Shown piece by piece: positions 46,878 to 55,390 of a stretch of 64,000 bases of DNA. Position 1 is the first letter of the stretch; every line of letters starts with the position of its first letter. The DNA lies in assembly GCF_022808985.1 (NCBI RefSeq), contig NZ_JAKZFT010000003.1:186001-250000 (forward strand), read 5' to 3'. The translations under genes were made by a program, and so were the position numbers. The DNA is from Geotalea sp. SG265. Lineage in GTDB: Bacteria; Desulfobacterota; Desulfuromonadia; Geobacterales; Geobacteraceae. The notes beneath the pieces were generated by a model, which was given only the letters and a program-made list of their open reading frames with translations, was not told the origin of the DNA and ran no database searches.

Positions 46878-47864
46878 TTACTTGCCGCAGGAAACGGCAA
46901 CCGTTTCGCCCCGGTTCAGTCCGGCAAAGGAAAAACGGCCAAGATATTCGCCCCGGTAATAGCAAACGGCCTCTCCTGGAGGAAGCTGTCCTGGCGAGGT
47001 GTTGGTCAAGGAAAATGAAAGAGCCGGCTGAGGGGAATCTGCCAGAGTAAGGTTCTGTGCAGGCAGGGTTTGCGCCGTCAATTCCTGGAAGGGGAAAGCC
47101 TTCAGCTCCACAGCCCGGAACTGTGCAGCCTCGGCCATGCCCCTGGGGACAACGGCAACCGTCGTTCCCTGCTCCATAGTGGGAAAGGAGGCTCGCTGCA
47201 CGACTTGGACAGTGCCGCGTTCGCTGGCTCTAAAATCGTAAACCGGCAGCCAGCGCATGTCCGGAACCAGGTAACTGGCTGTCACCTTACCCCCCTTGCC
47301 CTTCAACCAGATCCTGACCTTGCTGCCACCGATATTCGCAGCCTTCTCAACCGTTTCCAGCCGCGCCTGGACGATCTTGAGTTCCTTTTCCGTCTTCCGT
47401 TTGGCTTGGTAAACCCCTTCCAGTTGCGCAATGGCAAATTCGGTCCCCTGGCGAATGGCGGCCAGCGGCTCGGGATTGTTCTTGGTTTTGCGGGGTGCCT
47501 TGCCGCTCTGGGATTTGGCTGCGGCTGTGAAGATCCGCTCCCGGGTTGCAAGAGCTTTCAGCCGGTCCTCCAGCTGGTCTCTGCGTTCTGCCAGTTTTTC
47601 CAGCTGCTGCCTCTGCTTGGGGTTGGTGGTCACCGCTACCGTTTCCACGCGGTCAATGGCAGCGCCGGCAGGAGGTCTGACTCGCAAAGACCCGGGCAGC
47701 ACCGACGGGGGAAGGGAAATCTCAGCATACCCTTTGGCGGCGGTGGCAGCCTGCTCCACCCTGGCACCATCCAGGAAAAGGGTGACCGACCTATCGGCGG
47801 CAAAGGCCGGAAGCGCCAGCAGGACAGCGGCAGCCACGGCAGAAAGATTTTTAATCATGGACAT
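46878..47864 (-). CDS. DUF4140/DUF4139-type exported protein (short)
   Basis: 328 residues with a signal peptide (VLLALPAFAADRS). The N-terminal part (VTLFLDGARVEQAATAAKG, SLPPSVLPGSLRV) fits DUF4140. A coiled coil lies at about 80-175 (LEKLAERRDQLEDRLKALA), then ASYLVPDMRWLPVYDFR, the start of DUF4139. Full-length relatives are usually about 500 residues, so the C-terminal half appears shortened, ending GETVAVSCGK. The predicted role is an envelope protein of unknown function. Confidence 0.75.
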   Translation of the reverse strand: MSMIKNLSAVAAAVLLALPAFAADRSVTLFLDGARVEQAATAAKGYAEISLPPSVLPGSLRVRPPAGAAIDRVETVAVTTNPKQRQQLEKLAERRDQLEDRLKALATRERIFTAAAKSQSGKAPRKTKNNPEPLAAIRQGTEFAIAQLEGVYQAKRKTEKELKIVQARLETVEKAANIGGSKVRIWLKGKGGKVTASYLVPDMRWLPVYDFRASERGTVQVVQRASFPTMEQGTTVAVVPRGMAEAAQFRAVELKAFPFQELTAQTLPAQNLTLADSPQPALSFSLTNTSPGQLPPGEAVCYYRGEYLGRFSFAGLNRGETVAVSCGK

Positions 47865-47882
47865 CCCCTTTCAGCAGGGAAT

Positions 47883-48353
47883 TTATCGGGCAACGTCCAG
47901 CAACTCCACTTCGAAAATAAGGGTTGCATTGGGAGGGATGACGCCACCTGCCCCCGCAGCGCCATAGCCGAGCTGGGGAGGGATGATCAGCTTCCGTTTT
48001 CCACCGACCTTCATGGTCATAACCCCCTCATCCCAGCCGGGTATCACCTGTCCCGCGCCAATGGTGAAAACAAAAGGCTCGCCCCGGTCCAGGGAACTGT
48101 CGAACTTGGTACCGTTTTCCAGCCAGCCGGTATAGTGAACTTTGACCGGTTTTCCCGCTGTGGGTGAAGGTCCGCTACCAGGAACGAGGTCGGTGTAGGA
48201 AAGACCGGAGGGGGTCTTGACGGCATTGGCGGCAGCAGAAGCAGCAGTGGCCTTTGGCTCAGCCACAATCTTCGACTCCTTTTGGGCACAGGCAGGAATC
48301 ACAACCGCCACCAGCAACAAGAGCATGACAATAAATTTTTCCACATTTCGCAT
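47883..48353 (-). CDS. FKBP-type peptidyl-prolyl isomerase (lipoprotein)
   Basis: 156 residues: a lipoprotein-like signal ([13 protein letters not shown]), a short linker, then a complete FKBP domain ([63 protein letters not shown]). It folds exported proteins by proline isomerisation. An in-frame ATG at 48362 is only two bases from the AAGGAG, so 48353 is preferred; this is uncertain. Eighteen bases upstream of the DUF4140/4139 gene. Confidence 0.9.
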   Translation of the reverse strand: MRNVEKFIVMLLLLVAVVIPACAQKESKIVAEPKATAASAAANAVKTPSGLSYTDLVPGSGPSPTAGKPVKVHYTGWLENGTKFDSSLDRGEPFVFTIGAGQVIPGWDEGVMTMKVGGKRKLIIPPQLGYGAAGAGGVIPPNATLIFEVELLDVAR

Positions 48354-48393
48354 TTCTACCATTTCTCCTTTTCAGCTTTTCTTGTATCGCTTT

Positions 48394-49632
48394 CTATTTC
48401 AGCAGATGGACGAAGAGTCCACTGCGCAGCTTCGGCTCGAACCAGGTGGATTTGGGAGGCATGATCTTGTCGGCATCAGCCAGTTCCATCAGTTCCTTCA
48501 TGGAGGTGGGATACAGGGCAAAGGCCACCTCATGCTCGCCGCTGTCCACCATCCGCACCAGCTCATCAAGCCCCCTGATGCCGCCGACGAATTGAATTCT
48601 TTGATCGGTACGGGGATTGCGGATACCAAGGACGGGGCTTAAAAGGTTGTTCTGCAGAATTGAGACATCAAGCCTGACCACCGCATCGTCTTCGGAAAAA
48701 GAGCCTTCTTTGGGAAGCAATTCATACCATTTGCCGGAGAGGTACATGCCGAACTGGTGGCTGTGTTCCGGCTTGAGGGGAGCAGCCAGCGGGCTGATCT
48801 CGAACTTTTCAGCAAGCCGCGCCATGAACTCGGTAATGCTCAGGCCGTTCAAATCCTTGACAACGCGGTTGTACGGCATGATGTTCATCTCGTTGTCGGG
48901 AAATATCACCGTGAGGAAATAATTGTATTCTTCGCGGCCGCAGTGGGCGGAATTCCGGGCCTTCCTCAGCTCACGAACCCTGCTGGCAGCAGCGCTCCGG
49001 TGGTGACCGTCTGCCACATACAGTGTGGGAATGGCCGCAAACCGTGCAGTGAGCTCGGTTATCCATTCCCGGTCGGTAATGATCCAGAGAGTATGGGAAA
49101 CGCCGTCATCGGTGGTGAAATCGTATACGGGTGGCGCAGAAGCCGCTTTCTCCACCAGTGAAGTAATAGCAGGATCATTTTTATAGGTGTAGAAGACCGG
49201 CTCGTCATTGGCATCGAGGTAATCGATATGCTTTACCCGGTCCTCCTCCTTGTCCGCCCGTGTCAATTCGTGTTTTTTTATGGTACCGTCCTGATAGTCA
49301 TCCACCCCGGCGCAGACTACAAGCCCTGTCTGAATGATATCCCCCATCTTCTGCCGGTAGACGTAGTAATACTCCTCCGCATCCTGTTCCAGAACCCCCT
49401 CCGCAAGAAACCGGAGGAGATTCTCCTGTCCCTTGCGATATACCGGTTCAGCATGGATGTCCTCGCCGGGCAGGTCGATCTCGGGGCGGGATATATGTAG
49501 AAAACTGTAAGGATTGCCCGCCGCCATCTCCACGGCTTCTTCGGTGCTCATCACGTCATAGGGAAGAGCCGCAACCTTGTCCGCCAGCTGCTGTTTAGGC
49601 CTGAGCGCCTTGAATGGTTTGATGAAAGCCAT
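48394..49632 (-). CDS. DUF1015 family protein
   Basis: 412 residues, soluble. The N-terminus FKALRPKQQLADKVAALPYDVMSTEEA and later VYRQKMGDIIQTGLV, ADGHHRSAAASRVRELR and VIFPDNEMNIMPYNRVVKDL are the conserved DUF1015 blocks. The family is often found near serine-metabolism genes, with no established activity. Here its neighbours are an NlpC/P60 lipoprotein upstream and an FKBP downstream. The role is unknown. Confidence 0.88.
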   Translation of the reverse strand: MAFIKPFKALRPKQQLADKVAALPYDVMSTEEAVEMAAGNPYSFLHISRPEIDLPGEDIHAEPVYRKGQENLLRFLAEGVLEQDAEEYYYVYRQKMGDIIQTGLVVCAGVDDYQDGTIKKHELTRADKEEDRVKHIDYLDANDEPVFYTYKNDPAITSLVEKAASAPPVYDFTTDDGVSHTLWIITDREWITELTARFAAIPTLYVADGHHRSAAASRVRELRKARNSAHCGREEYNYFLTVIFPDNEMNIMPYNRVVKDLNGLSITEFMARLAEKFEISPLAAPLKPEHSHQFGMYLSGKWYELLPKEGSFSEDDAVVRLDVSILQNNLLSPVLGIRNPRTDQRIQFVGGIRGLDELVRMVDSGEHEVAFALYPTSMKELMELADADKIMPPKSTWFEPKLRSGLFVHLLK

Positions 49633-49679
49633 TGATTACCTCGTTTCGTACAAGTTCTTTATAAACAGATTGACAGGTG

Positions 49680-50522
49680 TCAGAAATACCGTTTCGCCCC
49701 GATGAAGCGTTTGACGAAGTAGGCTTCGTCCATGCCGGAAATCTTGATGTCGTCGCCACGGCGCGGTGCATGGACGAAACGTCCGTCGCCGATATAGATG
49801 CCCACATGGTTAATCTCGGTCTCGGAATTGCCGAAGAAAACCAGGTCACCGTCTTTCAGGTCGGCCCTGCTCACGTTGTCCCCGACCCTGAACTGCTCAC
49901 GGGAGCTGCGTGGAATATTGACACCGCAGAGGTTATAGACGGCCCGGGCAAACCCGCTGCAGTCCATGCCATCGACAACGGTGTCCCCCCCCCAGCGGTA
50001 CGGGATGCCAACAAACCGTTCAGCCGTGCGGGCGGCAATGGCGCCCATGTCGTTCCGTGCCTTGGCCCGGTCCGCTGGTTCACCGTCACCTGTTTTTTCC
50101 TCTTTCCTTTTCTTCGGCACCACCGGTGCAAGTTTCTTCAGGGATGGCTGGGGAGCAGTTTCGATGCCGGGCTCAGCCGATTTCCTGCCGAGTGTCTGGG
50201 GTGGTGCGATAAAGTAGGAACCGATAACCTTCTCCGCAACAAGGCGCTGGGCAGCCTTCTTTGCCTTATCCCAGGTTTCGAAGTCGCCGAAGCGGACGGC
50301 GTACACACCGCTGTCCTTCCTGAAATAGAAAGCCTCAATTCCCTTCTGTTGCAGCTTGGCGGTCAACCGCTCGGCATTCTTCACCTCGGAAAATGCCCCC
50401 ACCTGGATGGCGAAGCCAATCCGCGACAGTCCTTTTGCAGCCTTTAATTGCGCCGCACAACCGATATTGGTAACACAGAGGGAAACCAGGAAAAACGCCA
50501 GATACAAAGCCCTGCAAATCAT
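49680..50522 (-). CDS. SPOR + NlpC/P60 cell-wall hydrolase
   Basis: 280 residues with an N-terminal signal (LAFFLVSLCVTNIGCAAQ, perhaps a lipoprotein). A SPOR domain (IGFAIQVGAFSEVKNAERLTAKLQ, about 35-110) binds denuded peptidoglycan; a linker leads to the NlpC/P60 papain-like domain with Cys in DGMDCSGFARAVY and His in INHVGIYIGDG. It probably cuts peptide stems at the septum or during remodelling. The start at 50522 is chosen because the signal begins there. A G9 tract at 49985-49993 (C9 on plus) encodes the WGG before the active-site Cys. Confidence 0.88.
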   Translation of the reverse strand: MICRALYLAFFLVSLCVTNIGCAAQLKAAKGLSRIGFAIQVGAFSEVKNAERLTAKLQQKGIEAFYFRKDSGVYAVRFGDFETWDKAKKAAQRLVAEKVIGSYFIAPPQTLGRKSAEPGIETAPQPSLKKLAPVVPKKRKEEKTGDGEPADRAKARNDMGAIAARTAERFVGIPYRWGGDTVVDGMDCSGFARAVYNLCGVNIPRSSREQFRVGDNVSRADLKDGDLVFFGNSETEINHVGIYIGDGRFVHAPRRGDDIKISGMDEAYFVKRFIGAKRYF

Positions 50523-50562
50523 TTTGCCATACTCCCGAATCAACAACCAAGCATCGCCATCG

Positions 50563-51676
50563 TCAGATGTCCCTGACCTCACGGCGAACCCCCATGAGGA
50601 ATGGAACAACGAACTGCTCCAGCTCCCCGTCCAGGACCGCGTCAGGATTGCCGCTCTCCACCCCGGTGCGCAGGTCCTTCACCATTTTGTAGGGATGCAG
50701 TACGTAGGAGCGAATCTGGCTTCCCCAGCCGATTTCCTTTTTCTCGCCGGCAATTTCCGCAGCCTTGGATTCCCGTTCCTGCAATTCTCGCTCGTAGAGC
50801 TTGGCCCGTAAGACACGCATGGCCGTGGCCCGGTTCATGTGCTGGCTGCGTTCGGTCTGGCAGGCAACGACGATGCCTGTGGGAATATGGGTGATCCTGA
50901 TGGCGGAATCGGTCGTGTTGACATGCTGGCCACCCGCACCGCTGGAGCGATAGGTATCAACCCGCAAGTCCGTTTCGACTATCTTGACATCAATGTCATC
51001 CTCTATTTCGGGGAAGACGAAAACCGAGGCAAAGGATGTGTGGCGTCTGGCATTGCTATCAAAAGGAGAAATCCTCACCAGCCTGTGAATGCCGATCTCC
51101 GCCTTGAGATAGCCGTAAGCATACTCGCCGGTGACAGAGAAGGTGACCCCTTTGACCCCGGCTTCATCGCCGGCCTGGTAATCGGTAATCTCGGTCTTCC
51201 ATCCCTTTCGTTCACAGTAACGCAGGTACATGCGCAGCAGCATCTCGGCCCAGTCCTGGGACTCGGTGCCGCCGGCGCCGGAATTGATTGAAAAAAAGCA
51301 TGAACTGGCATCGTGGGGACCGGAAAGCATTTTCTGAAATTCTGCCTCGTTTACCCCTTTTTCCAGCTGGTCGTTGAGTTCGTGCACCTCGGCAAGGGTC
51401 GTCTCATCCTCAGCTTCGCTTCCCAGTTCGATGAGAACCCGGATGTCGTCAACCTGCCGGTTGAGCCGGTCCCAGGATGCCAGGGTCTTCTCCATGACCG
51501 TGCGCTCCTTGAGCACTTTCTGTGCTGACTCGTTATCATCCCAGAAGCCGGGGGCGGCAATTTTCGATTCCAGTTCCTGAATATCTTCCCGCAGGCGGTC
51601 TATGTCAAAGAGACCCCCGTAAGCTGTTGATCCGTTCTACCATTGCTTCGACCCGTGTCGTTTCTTCTCTGAACAT
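50563..51676 (-). CDS. prfB: Peptide chain release factor 2 (programmed +1 frameshift)
   Basis: Terminates at UAA/UGA. The first 23 codons (ATG at 51676, GGAG upstream, product MFREETTRVEAMVERINSL then RGSL) end in an in-frame TGA. After CTT the ribosome shifts +1 and reads on as DIDRLREDIQELESK. The second frame encodes the rest, with the codon-recognition tripeptide SPF in RISPFDSNARRH and the GGQ of SSGAGGQHVNTTD. Total about 370 residues. This is the classical autoregulation of RF2, not a pseudogene. Confidence 0.96.
51604..51618 (-). other. prfB programmed +1 frameshift site
   Basis: Minus strand: a GGGGG Shine-Dalgarno-like stimulator (51618-51614), TCT, then the slippery CTTTGAC (51610-51604) with TGA as the in-frame stop. 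Low RF2 lets the ribosome slip from CTT to TTT and continue at GAC. Confidence 0.93.
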
Positions 51677-51715
51677 CGTCTACTCCTCGAAATCGATTTA
51701 TTTTAAGCGGGTGTC

Positions 51716-53272
51716 TCACTCGTCAACCTTTTTCCTGAAAATCCTTACGACTATCCCCACGGACAACGCCAGGCAGCTCCAGGCGAAAAAGTCGCCCATC
51801 CGGTTATAGACGGTGCGCCTGGTGCCGTATTGCACCTCCCCCGAAAGGAAGGTTTCCTTAAAAAGCGGGGTCATACCGCGGATGTGCCCCTTGCTGTCGA
51901 TGACCGAGGAAATGCCGGTGTTTGCAGCACGGACCAGTGGCACCCGGTTCTCCACCGCCCGGAATACGGTCATGGAAAGATGCTGGTAGGGAGCCGACGA
52001 CCTGCCGAACCAGGCATCGTTGGTGATGTTCACCAGGAGACGGCTGCCGGCGCGGACATAGTCCCGTGCCAGTTCCGGAAATATCCCTTCGAAGCAGATG
52101 AGAACACCGATCTCCCCTTTGCCGGTATTGAGGGGGACCGCCTTAAGCCCAGGGGAGAAATCGCCGATGCCCGCCACCAGTTTGTTGACGAAGGGGAGCA
52201 ATCTCTGCAGCGGCACATACTCCCCGAAGGGCACCAAGTGCATCTTATCACTCCGGCCCAGCACCTCCCCCGCTGGCGAGAGAAGAAAAGCGCTGTTCAG
52301 GTAGCGGATGCGCTCGTCTTTTTTCTCGAAAGCCGGGCTGCCCACCACCAGGCAACTTTTAGTTTCGGCCGCAAGGGCCTTCACCCGGGCTGCATACTGC
52401 TCTTCCGTCTGGAAATAAAAGGGAAGAGCGCTCTCCGGCCAGACAACGAGCGTCCCGCCACCGGCGCAGGCCTTGCGGGTCAACCTTTCGTAAATGCCCA
52501 CCGTCGATTCCTGAAAGGCGGGGTCCCACTTCACATCCTGGGGAATATTCCCCTGTACCAGGGCAACCTTTAGGGACTCCCCCTGCTCTGCCTGGTTCAG
52601 CCGGAAAAAGCCGTAACCGATGGTCAGCGCCATGAGCACCAGGAAAATACTCGCGCTTCGGGCAGGATAGGCGACGGGCTCCTTCCGCACCAGTCCCTTG
52701 ATGATCTTGTAGATGATAACGTTGGCCAGTGCAATGAGAAAACTGACACCATAGACACCGGTGATGTCGGATATCTGGATCAGGGGCAGGGTCCGGTATT
52801 GGGAATGGCCGAGGGAGGCCCAGGGAAAGCCGGTCAGGACAAAGGCCCGGATGAACTCTAAGCCTACCCACAAAAAAGGAAATGTAACAACCGCAGGAAT
52901 TCCTGCCCTTTCGCCACGGTTGATCAGGTAAGCTACAACGCCTACATAAAGGGCGACATATGCGGACAGAAGCAGATAGAGGCAGAAGCTGACGGCAAGA
53001 GGCAGCTTTCCGTAGGTGGTCATGACAATATTGACCCAGTACAGAATGCCGCCATAGGCAGTGAGTCCGCAGACAAATCCAAGTCTGAAAGCAATCCTCG
53101 GCTCGTTTTTGCCCAGTGCCAGAAAAAGCGGCACGAAAGCAAACCAGGCACAGATGGACAGCCCCGGCCTTGGGAAGGACAACGCCAGAAGAATTCCCGA
53201 CACCACCGCCAGCAGATAGTCCCGGCGGGGAACGGTGTTGAAGTCGGCCATATGGAATCTGCGGTAACCCAC
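51716..53272 (-). CDS. lnt: Apolipoprotein N-acyltransferase
   Basis: N-acylates the lipid cysteine of lipoproteins, such as the several encoded here. 518 residues: about seven membrane helices in the first 220 residues, then a nitrilase-like domain with the triad in [10 protein letters not shown] (Glu), a lysine in the [13 protein letters not shown] region and Cys in [11 protein letters not shown]. The GTG at 53272 overlaps the corC TAG; an ATG seven codons later (53251) is the alternative and has no ribosome site. Confidence 0.94.
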   Translation of the reverse strand: MGYRRFHMADFNTVPRRDYLLAVVSGILLALSFPRPGLSICAWFAFVPLFLALGKNEPRIAFRLGFVCGLTAYGGILYWVNIVMTTYGKLPLAVSFCLYLLLSAYVALYVGVVAYLINRGERAGIPAVVTFPFLWVGLEFIRAFVLTGFPWASLGHSQYRTLPLIQISDITGVYGVSFLIALANVIIYKIIKGLVRKEPVAYPARSASIFLVLMALTIGYGFFRLNQAEQGESLKVALVQGNIPQDVKWDPAFQESTVGIYERLTRKACAGGGTLVVWPESALPFYFQTEEQYAARVKALAAETKSCLVVGSPAFEKKDERIRYLNSAFLLSPAGEVLGRSDKMHLVPFGEYVPLQRLLPFVNKLVAGIGDFSPGLKAVPLNTGKGEIGVLICFEGIFPELARDYVRAGSRLLVNITNDAWFGRSSAPYQHLSMTVFRAVENRVPLVRAANTGISSVIDSKGHIRGMTPLFKETFLSGEVQYGTRRTVYNRMGDFFAWSCLALSVGIVVRIFRKKVDE

Positions 53273-54123
53273 TAGCCGGTTGTCTCCTCAGCAGCGCCTT
53301 TCCTGGTGATGCACACTCGGCTGATGCGCCGTTCGTCGGCTTCCAGGACCTTCATATGCAAATGGTGGTTATCCACCTCCTCGCCGTTGACCGGGATGCG
53401 TCCGAGCAGGTGAAATATGAGGCCGCCGACCGTATCGAATTTTTCCCGTTCCACTTCTATCTGGAAATGCTCCTCCAGCTCCTCTATAGGCAAGCGGGCA
53501 TCGACGATAACAGAGCCGTCCTCTTGCTCCACGAGCCACTCCTCCTCCAGGTCATATTCGTCCTGAATATCCCCGACAATCTGCTCAAGCAGGTCTTCGA
53601 TGGTGACAAGTCCAGAGGTTCCGCCGTATTCGTCGATCACAATGGCGATATGCACCCGCTTTTTCTTGAATTCGTGGAGCAGCTCTTCGAGATTTTTGCT
53701 CTCCGGGATGAAATAGGGGGTACGGATGATTTTTTTGAGAACGATGGCCGAAGCATCCATGCCCCAGTACTTGAGCAGGTCCTTTGCATAGATGAGACCG
53801 ATGATGTTGTCCACGGTCCCTTCGTATACCGGGATGCGCGAGTGTCCACAGGCAATGATGGCGGACAGTATCTCCTTGACGCCGGCATCGGCACTGACAC
53901 AGGCCATGTCCGTACGCGGCACCATTATTTCCCGCACCACCGTGTCTCCGAGGGTAAAAATCGACCGAATCATCTGATTTTCTTCCTCGTTGATCAGCCC
54001 CTCTTCTTCTCCGGCATTCATCAGTTCCTGTATTTCTTCTTCGGTCACGCGCCTGCGGCCGGAAAGAAAGCGGCTGACGATGTCAATCAGACCTGGGCCC
54101 TTTTTGCCGTTGTCCCCTTCCAA
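53272..54123 (-). CDS. corC: CorC/HlyC-type CBS domain protein
   Basis: 283 residues, soluble. The segment [27 protein letters not shown] leads to a CBS pair (about 60-180, with [13 protein letters not shown] and [24 protein letters not shown]), and a C-terminal transporter-associated CorC_HlyC domain (about 195-275, [20 protein letters not shown]). It lacks the DUF21 membrane domain. The family is linked to Mg2+/Co2+ efflux or membrane integrity. corC-lnt adjacency is common in proteobacteria. Confidence 0.92.
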   Translation of the reverse strand: MEGDNGKKGPGLIDIVSRFLSGRRRVTEEEIQELMNAGEEEGLINEEENQMIRSIFTLGDTVVREIMVPRTDMACVSADAGVKEILSAIIACGHSRIPVYEGTVDNIIGLIYAKDLLKYWGMDASAIVLKKIIRTPYFIPESKNLEELLHEFKKKRVHIAIVIDEYGGTSGLVTIEDLLEQIVGDIQDEYDLEEEWLVEQEDGSVIVDARLPIEELEEHFQIEVEREKFDTVGGLIFHLLGRIPVNGEEVDNHHLHMKVLEADERRISRVCITRKGAAEETTG

Positions 54124-54160
54124 AAATAGCTTCCCCCGTTTTTTAAGTGAATGAGAATCT

Positions 54161-54937
54161 TCATCCGGCGATTTTGAACAGAAGCAGCACCGCCAACGTT
54201 ATGCCGGTCCCGGTCAAGGCACCGAAGACAACTTCGCGGAGCGAATGAATGTTGAGTAACAGCCGGGAATGGCTGACCATGGTCGCCAGGGCAATGGTCA
54301 GCAGCGATACCATCGGGTCTTTGGTATTGAGTGAAACCGCGGTAGCGATGGAAAACGCCAGAGCAGCGTGGCCGCTGGGCAGACCACCGTGCAGGGGCGT
54401 ACCTCTGCTGGTGCGGGTTTTGATGATGATAACCACGATGACCACTATCAGCATGGAAACCAGGGTCCCCATCTCCGTAGGGGTTCCTATCATGCCGAGT
54501 ACCTCCTTGTAAACCGGAAAGATGTATTGGGAGAGGATCAGGTACCCCATGATCGCCGTGCCGATGGCGGCGACCAGCACCGCCCCGGCCGCGGTATCCT
54601 TGGCTATTTTAGCCAATGGGTGGTATTCCGGTGAAACCAGATCCACAACCACCTCGATGGCGGTATTCATCAATTCGGCAAAAAGGACGAAAGAAACCGA
54701 CAGTGCCAAAAGGATAAATTCCAGTGCCGTGACATGGAGGAAAAGGGTCGCCACCAGCACGGCCAGCGCGGCCAGAAAGTGGTTGCGCATGTGCTTTTGG
54801 GTCCTGGCTGTGTAAAGGATTCCCTCTATTGCACAGTTGGCGGAATCAATGAAGCGGGTTGGCTTAAGGGCCGACCCCGTCGGCACATTATCCGTACCCG
54901 GTGCGCCATGCTCTTTTATCGGCTCGTCAACAGCCAA
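54161..54937 (-). CDS. Diacylglycerol/undecaprenol kinase fused to PAP2 phosphatase
   Basis: 258 residues, five to six membrane helices. Residues about 30-140 are a DgkA-type kinase (FAELMNTAIEVVVDLVS and KIAKDTAAGAVL carry the acidic active-site residues). Residues about 165-258 are a PAP2 acid phosphatase (KTRTSRGTPL, GLPSGHAAL, SHSRLLLNIHSLREVVFGAL). A kinase and a lipid phosphatase in one chain suggest recycling of undecaprenol or diacylglycerol in the membrane. The TTG start directly follows the ybeY stop, so it is coupled. Confidence 0.87.
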   Translation of the reverse strand: MAVDEPIKEHGAPGTDNVPTGSALKPTRFIDSANCAIEGILYTARTQKHMRNHFLAALAVLVATLFLHVTALEFILLALSVSFVLFAELMNTAIEVVVDLVSPEYHPLAKIAKDTAAGAVLVAAIGTAIMGYLILSQYIFPVYKEVLGMIGTPTEMGTLVSMLIVVIVVIIIKTRTSRGTPLHGGLPSGHAALAFSIATAVSLNTKDPMVSLLTIALATMVSHSRLLLNIHSLREVVFGALTGTGITLAVLLLFKIAG

Positions 54938-55390
54938 TCAGACCAGCCCTTCCCGGCTCAGGTTATGGAAGATCTCCCGCTCGCGTGCTTCCATGCGGGC
55001 GGCTTCCGCCTCACCGCTGCGTTCGTGATCGTAGCCGGTTATATGGAGAATCCCATGCAAAAGCAGGAATGCAAGGCGTGCAAAAAAAGGCATGCCTCCC
55101 TCTTCCGCCTCCCGCGCAGCCGTATCGGCGCAAATGATCACGTCCCCAAGCATCTGGGGGTTGAGTTGACTGAAATCACCTTCATGCATGGCAAAGGAAA
55201 TGACGTTGGTCGTCCTATCACGATCCAGGTAATCGCGGTTGATGCGGCGAATGGCCCGGTCGCCGACGATGCTGATGGATAGCTCGCTATCAGGACATCC
55301 CAAGTCGCTTAAGATCCTCTCCGCCACCCTTCTTAACCTCTTCGCTTCTATCGGCCGGCGCCTTTGCCGATTCGCTATCGCTATCTTCAA
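54938..55390 (-). CDS. ybeY: Endoribonuclease YbeY
   Basis: Metal-dependent RNase in 16S rRNA maturation and ribosome quality control. The zinc site is LLHGILHITGYDHE; RTTNVISFAM and LGDVIICADTA are family motifs. The start is uncertain: the family N-terminus begins at IAIANRQRRRP, and the preceding TTG at 55390 has GGAGG upstream, giving 150 residues. This overlaps the 3' end of pgpH by about 100 bases in another frame. An upstream in-frame start at 55498 would add 36 non-conserved residues. Confidence 0.88.
   Translation of the reverse strand: MKIAIANRQRRRPIEAKRLRRVAERILSDLGCPDSELSISIVGDRAIRRINRDYLDRDRTTNVISFAMHEGDFSQLNPQMLGDVIICADTAAREAEEGGMPFFARLAFLLLHGILHITGYDHERSGEAEAARMEAREREIFHNLSREGLV

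Noticed and set aside
50563-51676. prfB as a frameshifted pseudogene
   Set aside because: The stop lies in the exact programmed-frameshift context and the downstream frame is fully conserved.
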